DNA from: Amphiura filiformis
Taxonomy: Eukaryota; Echinodermata; Ophiuroidea; Amphilepidida; Amphiuridae
Assembly: GCF_039555335.1 (NCBI RefSeq)
Contig: NC_092636.1
Span: forward strand, 61,259,991-61,323,990
Length of the DNA: 64,000 nucleotides
Reading direction: 5' to 3'
The notes beneath the pieces were generated by a model. The model was not told the DNA's origin and did no database searches. It saw only the letters and a list, made by a program, of their open reading frames with translations. Made by a program: the position numbers and the translations under genes. The stretch's first letter is position 1; every line of letters begins with the position of its first letter. Below, in pieces: positions 49,901 through 59,217 of this stretch.

Positions 49901-52900
49901 GTCTCTCTCATACATTTTATAGCCATGAAAGAAGTCATGGTACATTGCAAACCTGAATCAGTTAAGTATGCTAACATGCTTCAAATATTCCACATATATG
50001 ACGTAAACTGCACTTATTGAATACATGTCTGCTTTGAGATTTTGGAGGATCATTTCCATGTGTCTGCCTTGAATTTCAAGATTTGAGCATCAGCATTTGA
50101 TTTTATGTTTGTCATGTTGTTTTGTTAACTAAATCAACATCAGAGAAGGGTCCATAGTTTTTCCTTGACTGCAGTACAACCTCAGTTCAAGCTGCTTGAA
50201 TTCAAAGTAAACCAAGAAATGCTTGGTATTGACTTAACTTTTGTGTATTCTCCAAATGTTGTGAAATCATATAAACAGAATTTCTCTGCTTTCAGGTTAT
50301 TTGCCAAAATATTGCAGCGGAAAATATGCTACCCTAAGCAGTTATCTCTTGTCTGTTGTATTTTAAGAATGCACCTCCACATTTTTGCTGCTATTTCAAA
50401 CATCAGGGTTGTAGCTAGGATATATTTAGTGCTGGGTGGCATTTAATGAAAATCTTGCATATTTGGCAATTTGTTTTCAAAATTGATCAAATTCTTGACA
50501 AATTCGACAAAATTGTGTCATTTTTGACTCTGAGTGGTAGGCTTCAATATTACAACTGCAGCTTAGTGGTGGGCTCCAAAACTGAGTAGTGGGCTCTGTT
50601 GACCACCTACTGCAGCTTCAACCCTGTCAAACATGCATGCTCTTTACTTCTAATAAACAAAATAAATATCTGAGTCATAATGCTATTAAATCACATATAT
50701 CTTTCAGCCCTCCAAACAGTAACACCATGGTAGTTTTATAGCTCACATAAATATAGATATCACAAATGTACGATGGTCCATATTTGTATAATATAATCAG
50801 CATAAATGCTGCTACACATTTAAACGTTTTAGCCTATATACATGCTGTAAAATGCCCTAGTTCTTTTCTCCCATGTAGACACTATAAAACATTAAATATG
50901 CTCTTAATTGGCTTTTCTCTATGGAAATTGATGTTTAGACCAAGCACTGATCTATATATTTGTCTGTTGCCTTGTATGTTACATGACTGAGTAGGCGGTG
51001 ATAAAAATGGATTAACTTTACACCTGAATATCCAAATAAACCCTTGACGATATAACCCAGCATGCAGTATTACAGGAGGGGTCAGTATCAACAGAAGCAT
51101 TCTTATCATTATGACATTAAAAAAAAATATTTTCACACTATTATAAAAAATTCTTATTTTTTATGATTTGTTTATAATGTTTATAATGTGGTTGTGCTTT
51201 CAAACGTGTGCACAGGACATGAATACCTATCACAATGCAACCACCTGGAATGGTGCATGATGGGATAGATGGGAAAAGGGTCTTTTAAGTAGGTCATTTG
51301 TGTGATATGATTTACGCTTTGATGATGCAAATTCATTAAGCTACCTCTATGTTTTATTAATAAATGTCATCAATTGTAACGCTCCTGCTAGGATTACTCA
51401 CACGATTTGATGCTGTGACAAGGTATACTTTTGAGGGACATTGGTTGGTCACAGTGTTATTATAAACAGTATCAGGACATATTTGCGAAATTTATTTTTT
51501 GTACTCTTCTGATTTTGAACTGCTTCAGTTGCAAATTTGCAATTTTAAGCTTCCTCAAATTGACCGATACAAAAAGGAATAAATATTTGGGAATAATTCC
51601 AAAATATCCCAAACAATACCCTAAATATAACTCGTAACCCTACGTAGCTACTTGAATTGCGACAAGAACAAAAATAAATGAATTGCCAAAATTCCACCTT
51701 TACAGTATTCCGTTTCACAGCACAATAATAGTTATACTTCATAACCATTATTGTAACAAACAGCAAGCAAACCGAGATAAGCATTGAAAGCATTTCACCT
51801 CAAGCTACTCCAAGTCTGATATTAGTATCGATAATAGAAAGAAAGAAAGCATATTGTATTGGCTTGTTTATATAACAATATCTTGGAGCAAATAGCTTTA
51901 CAAATGTTATAGATTGTACCAATATCTTTAAGCAAAGTTTATCTGACTTTCCTAAATCATATGACCTCCTTTACAGGAGACCCCGCCATGAAAGTACTGG
52001 TATAAATGTGTCATATTTATCAGAAAAATTAGGTCAATATTTTGATATGCAAGATTATTTTTTCATTCATCTGTACTTCATCCATATTCTCTAGCCTATG
52101 GGATATGCATGACCCAAGTACTACTTCAAATTTTATTTTGCATGAACAGGAGATATAGAGAATAAAATCTGGGACACTAGATGCTGACAGGAATATGATC
52201 AGTATGTATTTGTACAAATGCATATATTCTTTTCATTTTTCCTTTTACTCTTTTAACCAGAATATGATTTGAATTTCAGTTTAATTAATGAGTTTGCTGC
52301 TGGCTGGAAGAGCACACAGGGATGAAAGCAAGTACTGAAACTGCTCCAATATTGCTTGAAAATGTGTATTTCCCTATACTCGAATGTATGTGTATTTCCC
52401 TGTACATTTGTACAGGAAAGATCCAAGCAAAATGCCTGAAACTGCTTCAATATTGCCTGAAAATGTGTATTTCAGTATACTTTAGAACAGGAAAAATCCC
52501 AGCAAATGCCTGAAATCAAGCAAATACCTGAACACTTACATCCCTTATTATAAATAAAATTTCATTTCAAAGTTTCATCTCAATTTCAGTAGTGACAATA
52601 GAACCAACAACAAACAATCCTTTATGATACTACCAATAATTGATGAATACTGAAAATATCTTTTGGATGGTAAGTGGACATTTTGAGAAGGCCCATCTGC
52701 AATAGCTGCCAGGTGTCATATCTTTAGATGTGTACAATATAGAATGCAGAAATTATCAAATGTCTATAGGGCAGCTATTGCAGATAGGATCTTGATGTTA
52801 TAGTTCAATCTCAAGAAGTTCTGATGAATGATGTGTATGCTGTCAAGATTATACTAATTTCAGTGAATTCTCCGTATAGGTATATCAAATATAGCTCACA

Positions 52901-55659
52901 AAATGCTTGGACTCTTTTTTTTCTGGAAAATTCTTATTCTCTTTGCTGCACCCATGAAAAGAAGGTAAGGAAAAGAATGAAAAGTATTGTGTTTCAAATA
53001 TCAAAATTCCAATTATAATGAATCAAATTTATGTTGTATTGTGACATCTTCCTTTGATATAAATATGATAATTCCTGAATGCTGATCTGTCTACAAGCCG
53101 AGCTATAACAGGTACTTGTGTCTTACAGTTCCCCAAAGTGTTTGAGAATGTAATGTTTGATAATTGATAATTACCTCCATGTTTGGGGACGTATGCGTTG
53201 CCTACATAATGTGCTCTGAAGACCGTAATGGGTTCTGCCTTGGGTGTAGGAAAATCAATAGCTGAAAAAACAACCAGATAAAACAGAGATATTTATTAGT
53301 TATCAATGTCACATATAAAATTATGAATTCCACCAGTAAATCAGTAGACTGAACTGAAATTGAAATTAATGCTAAATACAGGTGATCATAGTCAGTCCAG
53401 TCATGAATTAACTTAGCTTCATTTTATACCAGCAATCAACTTAGTTTCATTTTAGTAAGATGCAAATTGAATTATCCACCTTTCTTGAAATGTACTAAAT
53501 ATTATGTCTGATTGGTCAAAAAACTCAAGTGTTTCTAGATGGCAACACTTAGTGATTCTATATATTACCACTCTTGAGTGTTTCTAGATGATAAAACCAC
53601 CTTAACCATAAAAACACCAAGTTTCCCTGACATACAGTTTAAGTCCATATGGTACATAAACAGCACATACATAAAATAATGGCTGATAATTTCAAAGAAT
53701 CCAGCGGCAACTCATCAGTCCAATCCATTCTGCCTAATAACTCATCAAAATTGTCAAACATGGCATCATCACATTCCATACTCGCGTCACATCCTGCTCC
53801 ACTTTATATAATATTCCCATCTCAGTACATGAAGCTAATGAATTGTCTGGTACATATGGTGCATAATAATAGCCCTGGTATAGTTAACTCTTTGACTAGT
53901 TTCCCCATCTCTGTTTGTTGATGGTCTGGCAGTATGACAGACAGACAGGTAACCCTTCAAAGCATACGTTACATGACTGAGACACTACGCAGTTCATATG
54001 TATAAAACCCCCGTTGGCGGCCATACTTGTCTGAAGCAACTGTATCCAGTTGCTGTGTTCGCTTTCCGTTTGTATGATCATTCAAACTTACACTACTGAG
54101 GCACTACGAATTGGCAAGTTCATGAATTGTGAGTTGTGAATTCATGAATTGTGAGTTAATTTGAAGCAAGTCAACATAAAAACCCATGTTGTCAAATCAT
54201 TCATACCATACAACACACAAGATATTCACTACATGGAACAAGCACCCAAACAAATCAAACTTGGAATATATTTCTTTTCAACTCAATGCTTGACATTCAC
54301 TTAATATACAAAATGTTCAGTGCATATGTCACTAGAGCTAATATCAAGAACTCCCAGACCTTTCTTTCAATGGGATGTGAAAATATTTTTCAAAGACATC
54401 TCATCACACAACTTGAGATATTTACGGGCTCGCAAACAAGGCTTTTGATAAAGGATTGATGGCGGATGTTGAAAACGATCCATTTTGCTGATCTCAAAAG
54501 CCATCTCCGCTCAGTATACCTTGTGGCCTCCATGTTTTGAAAAGATATTCAATTTATTTGGTTAGACTCACATATACCTACATGAATAAAGTGAATCTGT
54601 TATGTCTATATTTTCTTTCAAATCGCCTTCTTGCGTGATGCGTAATATTTCTTTAAAATTTACACAATGGATGCCATTAGCAATAAACCTGTCAATTCAT
54701 AGTGCCGCAAATACAATCATACATGGTATGAAACATATTTTTGTTGAAAGAAATTTTCACTTTTTGAAAGGAATATCTTTGATCGCAGTATAAAATTCTT
54801 ACAAATATATTACAATTCATCAAAGGCAATTTTCACAATGGATGACATGAGCAATTAACCCCATATTTCATAGTTAGGAGTGGCAGTGGTGTAAAATATT
54901 ATTTTGTCTGACATATTTACAATTTGAAAGAAAAACCTTTATAGGCATGGGTGAAATTTTCAAATATATTTTACACAGATATTAAAGCCCTATAGAACGA
55001 ATAAAATACTTGTGAATGTGATATTGTTTGTGATATGCATGCATATTTGAGATATTTTTGACTTATCTTTAACATCTTCTTTTCATAAGCAATATTTGTA
55101 TAGGAACCTATCAGTATTGGTACAGCTATGACATCTGTGTTTATAATGCTGATTGCTCTCTGATTTTCATCTCTCCTACTTACATATATTCAGATGCCCC
55201 AAGCAAAAAGATTCTGTCAGAGTTCAAACTTGCTATCTATAAATCAATAAGCAAGCGTTATGGCATGTTTCTACTGAGAACTAGCATTTCTTAGCTGAGA
55301 ATTAGCATGTTTCTACAGAGAAACACCAAAATAAAACTTTCTCTAAGTAGGTTTTCACCATGTTGTATACCAAATGTTCAAATGTCAAAGGTCATAAATG
55401 TCTTACCTGCGGTTGGTGTAGGTGCTTTGTTGCTATCCAATGAAATACTCCTCATTTGCATTAGCTGTTGTTGTTGCTGTTGTTGGATCATCTGACCTTG
55501 GGTCACCATGGAGATAGTATGACCTTTCTGCCTCTCGCTCATCACCGGGCGCAGATTTCGTGTAGTGCATTTGCGATGGCTTTTGCGGGAATGTCGCAGC
55601 GGAATACATGACATTTGTAGCGTTTGGTAACTTTGTCACGAGCCACATAAGCAAAATCT
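37897..55659 (-). CDS. APBB: APBB/Fe65 family adaptor, 3' part of the gene
   Basis: Amyloid-precursor-protein-binding family B (Fe65) adaptor. Coding exons in transcript order: 55659-55407, 53261-53175, 49308-49193, 48367-48300, 46008-45900, 38602-38528, 37980-37897. Together they give the second half of PTB1 ([29 protein letters not shown]), a Gln-rich linker, a complete PTB2 and the basic tail. Known Fe65 roles: PTB2 binds the APP cytoplasmic NPxY tail, and PTB1 binds partners such as LRP1 and Tip60. All junctions are GT-AG and in phase except for one base missing inside the first exon listed. Upstream exons (WW domain, start of PTB1) were not found. It cannot be assigned to APBB1, APBB2 or APBB3 by sequence alone. 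Confidence 0.93.
38528..38602 (-). CDS. APBB: APBB exon, end of PTB2 helix
   Basis: The acceptor tctctttag precedes 38602 and the donor AAG|gtaagg follows 38528; phase 0 in and out, 25 codons. Starts [11 protein letters not shown], nearly identical to the vertebrate [10 protein letters not shown] end of PTB2, then a polar linker with [11 protein letters not shown]. Confidence 0.92.
39207..39428. mobile_element. MITE with CCCCTGAGCACTACCTGC-type termini
   Basis: The left aaaccccctgagcactacct followed by gc pairs with the right gcaggtagttctcatgggtt followed by tgggttt. Inner ctgattggtc motifs are also inverted. The 14-base word cacagataaggaga flanks both sides (near 39187 and 39440). Confidence 0.75.
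40537..40705. mobile_element. hAT-type MITE with perfect 8-bp target duplication
   Basis: Begins CAGGGCCGTAGCAAG, ends cttgctaaagccctg. The octamer CTAGCAGT is present on both sides (40529-40536 and 40706-40713). The interior is short and carries ggccaccccac twice. The open frame across it is incidental. Confidence 0.9.
41387..42436. mobile_element. foldback (inverted duplicate) mariner-type element
   Basis: Both ends read CGAGGGGGTATCCAAAAG, inverted, with a TA on each outer side, the mariner insertion signature. Each arm carries the same N-terminal piece of a mariner transposase (+ from 41565, - from about 42260). It starts [17 protein letters not shown], has an in-frame TAG, then [17 protein letters not shown], and later [10 protein letters not shown]. 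The catalytic D,D,D domain is absent from both arms. The 5' leader (agtatgtttactttctttacaggtggc type) occurs four times, twice more around the centre at 41850-42000, so the palindrome is nested. Non-autonomous and dead as a coding element. Confidence 0.88.
43291..43484. mobile_element. near-perfect palindromic MITE
   Basis: The left ttgaccttttcggtaaatcc, cataagctttt, gcgagtaca pairs with the right tgtactcgcaaaggcttatg, ggatttacc, aaaaaggtcaa. Inner tgacgtcacgccga and tcggcgtgatgtca also pair, so nearly all of the 194 bases can fold. Non-coding. Confidence 0.85.
45900..46008 (-). CDS. APBB: APBB exon, PTB2 core strands and helix start
   Basis: The acceptor catttgcag precedes 46008 and the donor AAG|gtaggt follows 45900; phase 2 in, phase 0 out. 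Reads [19 protein letters not shown], then [18 protein letters not shown]. It matches the vertebrate FAFIM, CHvFWCEP and sEAVQAAC pattern, the APP-tail-binding face of PTB2. Confidence 0.93.
46009..48299 (-). other. APBB intron, no gene seen; GA-rich repeat near its end
   Basis: AT-rich intron. At 48065-48250 there is a purine-rich low-complexity tract (gagagagaaagagagagaca and acagacagac words) that creates long shadow frames on both strands. Confidence 0.6.
48300..48367 (-). CDS. APBB: APBB exon, PTB2 strand ([11 protein letters not shown])
   Basis: The acceptor gtttattttag precedes 48367 and the donor AAG|gtaagc follows 48300; phase 0 in, phase 2 out. Reads [20 protein letters not shown] and DI-R, equivalent to the ecRVRFLSFmgvGkDvH strand of vertebrate Fe65 PTB2. 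Confidence 0.93.
49193..49308 (-). CDS. APBB: APBB exon, PTB2 first helix
   Basis: The acceptor taccattatag precedes 49308 and the donor AAG|gtaacg follows 49193; phase 1 in, phase 0 out. Reads [20 protein letters not shown] then [19 protein letters not shown]. This is the G-(M/V)-D-N-AI helix and W-p-V-vA-aTvTv strand of Fe65 PTB2. Confidence 0.93.
50404..50626. mobile_element. hAT-type MITE with perfect 8-bp target duplication
   Basis: Begins CAGGGTTGTAGCTAGG, ends tgcagcttcaaccctg. The octamer TCAAACAT is duplicated on both sides (50396-50403 and 50627-50634). The interior has several tagtgg(t/g)gggct words and no transposase. Lies in the APBB intron between 49309 and 53174. Confidence 0.9.
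52336..52520. repeat. direct tandem repeat, period about 101 bp
   Basis: tgaaactgctccaatattgc with cctgaaaatgtgtatttc starts at 52336 and again at 52437, followed each time by acaggaaagatcc or acaggaaaaatcc and agcaaatgcctgaa. Two copies. Confidence 0.75.
52693..52786. repeat. small palindrome (hairpin)
   Basis: ccatctgcaatagctgcc at the left is matched by ggcagctattgcagatagg at the right with one mismatch and a loop of about 60 bases. Possibly a very short MITE. Confidence 0.6.
53175..53261 (-). CDS. APBB: APBB exon, linker and first strand of PTB2
   Basis: The acceptor gttttttcag precedes 53261 and the donor G|gtaatt follows 53175; phase 1 in and out. Reads [19 protein letters not shown] then [10 protein letters not shown]. 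It aligns with the vertebrate vdFPtPKtELvqkFhVqYLGmlPV-KPvG stretch that opens PTB2. Confidence 0.92.
55407..55659 (-). CDS. APBB: APBB exon, second half of PTB1 plus poly-Q linker, with one base missing
   Basis: The acceptor gttacag precedes 55659 and the donor G|gtaaga follows 55407. Frame 1 reads [39 protein letters not shown] and then meets TGA TGA. Shifted by one base the same exon continues [31 protein letters not shown] and ends APTPTA-G, matching the vertebrate HEICsKiMaERk continuation. The exon is 253 nt; in-frame joining to the next exon needs 254. The break is at 55541-55550 (atcaccgggc on the + strand, where one C appears lost). It may be an assembly or sequencing error or a true allele. 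Confidence 0.9.
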
Positions 55660-56577
55660 CTGTAACAATCAAACAAAACAATTGCAAACAATTTACTGGT
55701 TTGTTTCAATTTATTTTCCCAATTTTCAGATTACTGGCATTAGGACACAAGTGTGTCTCCACATGGAGCAACCATTTAAACATACAAACAAACAAACCAT
55801 ATGCAACAAAAGCATTGATACAAAAAAGCATAGCATATTATTGAATATCAAATACAAGTATTTTACAAACACATTTTAGAGGTCAGAAAGCATCCCATGC
55901 ACATAGTATATTCATACTTACCTGGTTTATACAGTGTAAAAACACAATCATAATATTTGTGAGGAAGAATTTTTGAAACAATTTGGGAAATCAAAACTGC
56001 ATTGAAGATGAAATCCAATTACAGTTCTCCTACGAGAACTAGGAATTACAACCTGTGCTGCATGTACCTACAAGACATGTGTTATGCTTTGATATCAAAT
56101 AGATTGAGCATTTAGGAAATGTAGTTTTTCATAACAATTCTTGAGGGGACATTGTAACAGGCATTTTTGACTTTTAATGGTGAACTGTGGGATTTGTGAC
56201 TTTGACATGAATATGGTATACTGCATACACCTATAGCTATACGAGGTATGTTCATTGAGAGAAAAAAACCCAACTAGATAGGTATTGTCTCATAGCCTTA
56301 CCAGAAGTGCATTACCGGCAATCAAGGGAAAACAGCATACTCAACCTTTTGAAAAGGAAATTGTGAATAGGAAGATGAAATGGGAAAAGATGGAATATGT
56401 TAATGTCTGGTGGTGAAAATTATCAGGTGCAAAAAGTGTTGCAAAGGAAGTCACATTTAAGCGAAAAATATGTGTTAAATTTAAGTCAAAAAGCAAAACG
56501 AAATCATTTTTATCAGAAGGATCACAATAAGTGGTGAATGGGAACCAGTAGCAGTGCCAGGGGATGGGGTACTCCAT

Positions 56578-56890
56578 AGGGGGGGGGGGGTCCCAGTCAG
56601 AACTCTTGGCTTCTAGATTCCCCTCAGTAAAAATTTAAAATAATTTTCCCTTTTTGCAACAATTTTGCACAAAATTGTTTTATTTTTACCCTCCCCACCA
56701 TCTTAAAACATTTTTCTGGTGTTAACCACTGATGGGCACATTTGCACAACTTTGAATTTTGACCCTACTCTGTGTGTGGGTGGGGTGGGGAGGGGTGTGT
56801 GCATTGTGGTGTATTCAATTTGTTTTGTATGTGTGTGTGGTGGGTGGATGTGCATTTGGGTATAGATACGCATGCATATGTGTGCATCCA
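56578..56890. repeat. poly-G run and GT-rich low-complexity sequence
   Basis: A run of G at about 56580-56591, then from 56766 a tract of tgtgtgggtggggtgg and gtgtgtgtggtgggtgg. Its minus-strand open frame is repeat-derived. Confidence 0.7.
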
Positions 56891-58448
56891 TACTTGCATG
56901 CATTGTCTGTAGGAGTATAAAGTGGGAGGATAAAACCGCAAAATCCTATCACCCCAAAGCTATGCGAGACAAGAAAATTGAATTTTTAAAAATATATAAA
57001 GCAAAGACTTGACTGACAAGAACCTGAAAATGGTAAAATGTTCAATTACATGACTTGTTTCATCATGTTACGTATTTTCATGAGGAGTGCTCTTCATCAT
57101 TATCACTACAATTTGGCATTTAATCACTACTAAGATGCTACAAGCTACTCGGGGTGTTTCCTTTCCGCTTTCCTTCTTATTATGTATAATCCAGAATATA
57201 TCAGTGTGAGGTGCAATACAAACATGGCAAGGAATCCTGAGCTCAATAGTAGGGATGACAAACTTAAATTGATGATACTCGACATGACAAGTAATTATTA
57301 CAACAAAGATGACAGTTCAAAAACGCTCCACACAAGGAGTGAACAATCCTTCATCTATAAAACCATGTTTGTTTTGCACGTACAACATATTGTTGCTGCG
57401 AGTGTTTTGTGTTAAGTGCCTGGATCTTATGAGTACGGGACTTTATACATTGTTATTACATGTAGTATTATTCTGTACACTCTGAAATTGATTTTAAATT
57501 GTTGCCTATTGGATTGACTAGATTTGCAGGCTTTTTGCAGATTTAATGTATGCGAATATATAAGCAGCATATGGCAATTTAAAGTTTTCTTTCTGGAAAG
57601 AGCCTAGATTTTGGATTGAACATTAAATACAGCTTTTAGCTTTGTATTAGGTTGATGGATATAAAAATCGACATAATCCATGAATAATAATGTATCATTT
57701 AATAAAAATTTGTCATTAACATCTGGCGACAGTTTGTAGCAGCGTTTTGGTTTAGTTTTAAACACACATTACAAAAATGAAACATTAGCTTCACATGTTT
57801 GCCAATCTCAAAAAGCACAATAATATAGATAAACACATGCCATGACAGACAATACGAAGCATGCGTTGCATCACAACATTAAGCCGTGTTCCAGATGCGA
57901 AAGCCATATCTTAGATTAATGTCATAACACAGGCTTGGTAATAGCTGCACCATGACAATTCCATACATGTGACTATATAGGCAACAAACCACCCTGTTCT
58001 ACAGACAGAAATACTTTCCAGGTAGAGTGGGTTGGTTGGTAGGCTGGTAGCAGTTAATTTTTCTAAAAGACACTAAAAACCCTACAGCAAAAAATCACCA
58101 AAATCTGACAATTTTCCAAATATGTTTGCAAACATTTTGGAAATTTTCTACATTTTTTCAACAAAAAGGAAAAAAAAATTTTTTTAAAATGTCAAAATCA
58201 ATCCACTTTACAAGCAACTGTTTTAAACTGCATACATCTAAAAACAGATCCAAAAAGTTCAAAATCTGGGTTGGTTAGGCCCATAAAACAGGTTTTTTTC
58301 ATCACCTTACATAACTGTAAAAATAAAACGTTATAAAGCGTCAAACTGCAAATATAAGCAGGTAGTGCTAACAGCATACTGTTCAACAAGTAGCAATAAT
58401 CTGTATTCTTTTTGACTTTCTCAAAGAAAATATGCCACATGTGTTTAC

Positions 58449-58519
58449 CTAATTTCATCATTCACTGAGCAGCAATACCTCTTCTTCATGGTACTCATGC
58501 ACCCACATGTAACTGCCAT
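58449..58519 (-). CDS. possible alternative first exon of APBB
   Basis: On the minus strand an ATG at 58519 opens MAVTCGCMSTMKKRYCCSVN, then DEI, and the frame ends in phase 2 at a donor AG|gtaaac. Phase 2 is exactly what the PTB1 exon at 55659 requires, giving ...[13 protein letters not shown]. It would produce an Fe65 form lacking the WW domain and half of PTB1. I do not recognise the peptide; chance is quite possible. Confidence 0.2.
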
Positions 58520-58819
58520 ATAAGAAATTGAAATATAGTATCCGGCAGACAATTTTTTACCACTTATGTTTCTCCCACGCGTGCACTCTACCATTATACA
58601 CTAGTCTTTTCACCATGCTATAACATACACATTGGTGTTTTATCTGAAAATCAAACTGCGAGGAGACTAATTCCAAAATCGCAATCTCGTTTCAACTTTG
58701 CTTGGAAAGTAAAAATGGCTAATTTGGTTACTTCGAAATAAAAGCATTAAATGGAGGAACTTTCTAAGTTCATTAAAATCCATTCCATTGATTTTAAACA
58801 GGAAGAGCTCTGCACGTAC

Positions 58820-58834
58820 CTGATTTCTGTTGCA
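58820..58834 (-). CDS. APBB: candidate 15-nt APBB microexon in PTB1
   Basis: Minus-strand layout: a likely branch site ttaactgat, the tract acttttctatag, 15 bases tgcaacagaaatcag, then the strong donor gtacgt. Placed before the exon at 55659 in phase 2, it adds five residues (N-ATEI-R register) immediately before DFAYVARDK. Vertebrate APBB1 has a neuron-specific 6-nt exon adding Arg-Glu at this same boundary. The length is a multiple of three, so skipping also keeps frame. No transcript evidence. Confidence 0.4.
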
Positions 58835-59184
58835 CTATAGAAAAGTATCAGTTAAAGTAAAGTTTGAATGAAGTTAAAAAATATATCTTGATTTAAAAAT
58901 AAAAATTTGTCCATTAGTATCACTTTTGGTAGTCATACTTTAAACAATATACAAAAAATCATCTTTTAAGAAAACTGTATTACCCTTTAAAACAAGATCA
59001 AGTAGATGAGCAACATATTTGAAAGGACACTGTCGATTTAATTTTGCCCATGCAACGTTGGGTCAAATATCAATATTCTGAATTAGTGGGCAAATTTAAC
59101 AATGTTTGGTTAAGTTCACCCATATGGAAGAACAGGGGAATACTTAAATTTTCCCCTGAATATGGACCCAGTATAAAGAAGAAA

Positions 59185-59217
59185 TAAACAAACAAACAAA
59201 CAAACAAACAAACAAAC
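59185..59217. repeat. (AAAC)n microsatellite
   Basis: About eight uninterrupted aaac units following gaagaaat. A simple repeat, in the upstream APBB intron. Confidence 0.9.

Noticed and set aside
55880..55960. Minus-strand segment ending in a good donor (accag|gtaagt) considered as the upstream PTB1 exon
   Set aside because: No reading frame resembles the first half of PTB1 and no convincing acceptor was found.
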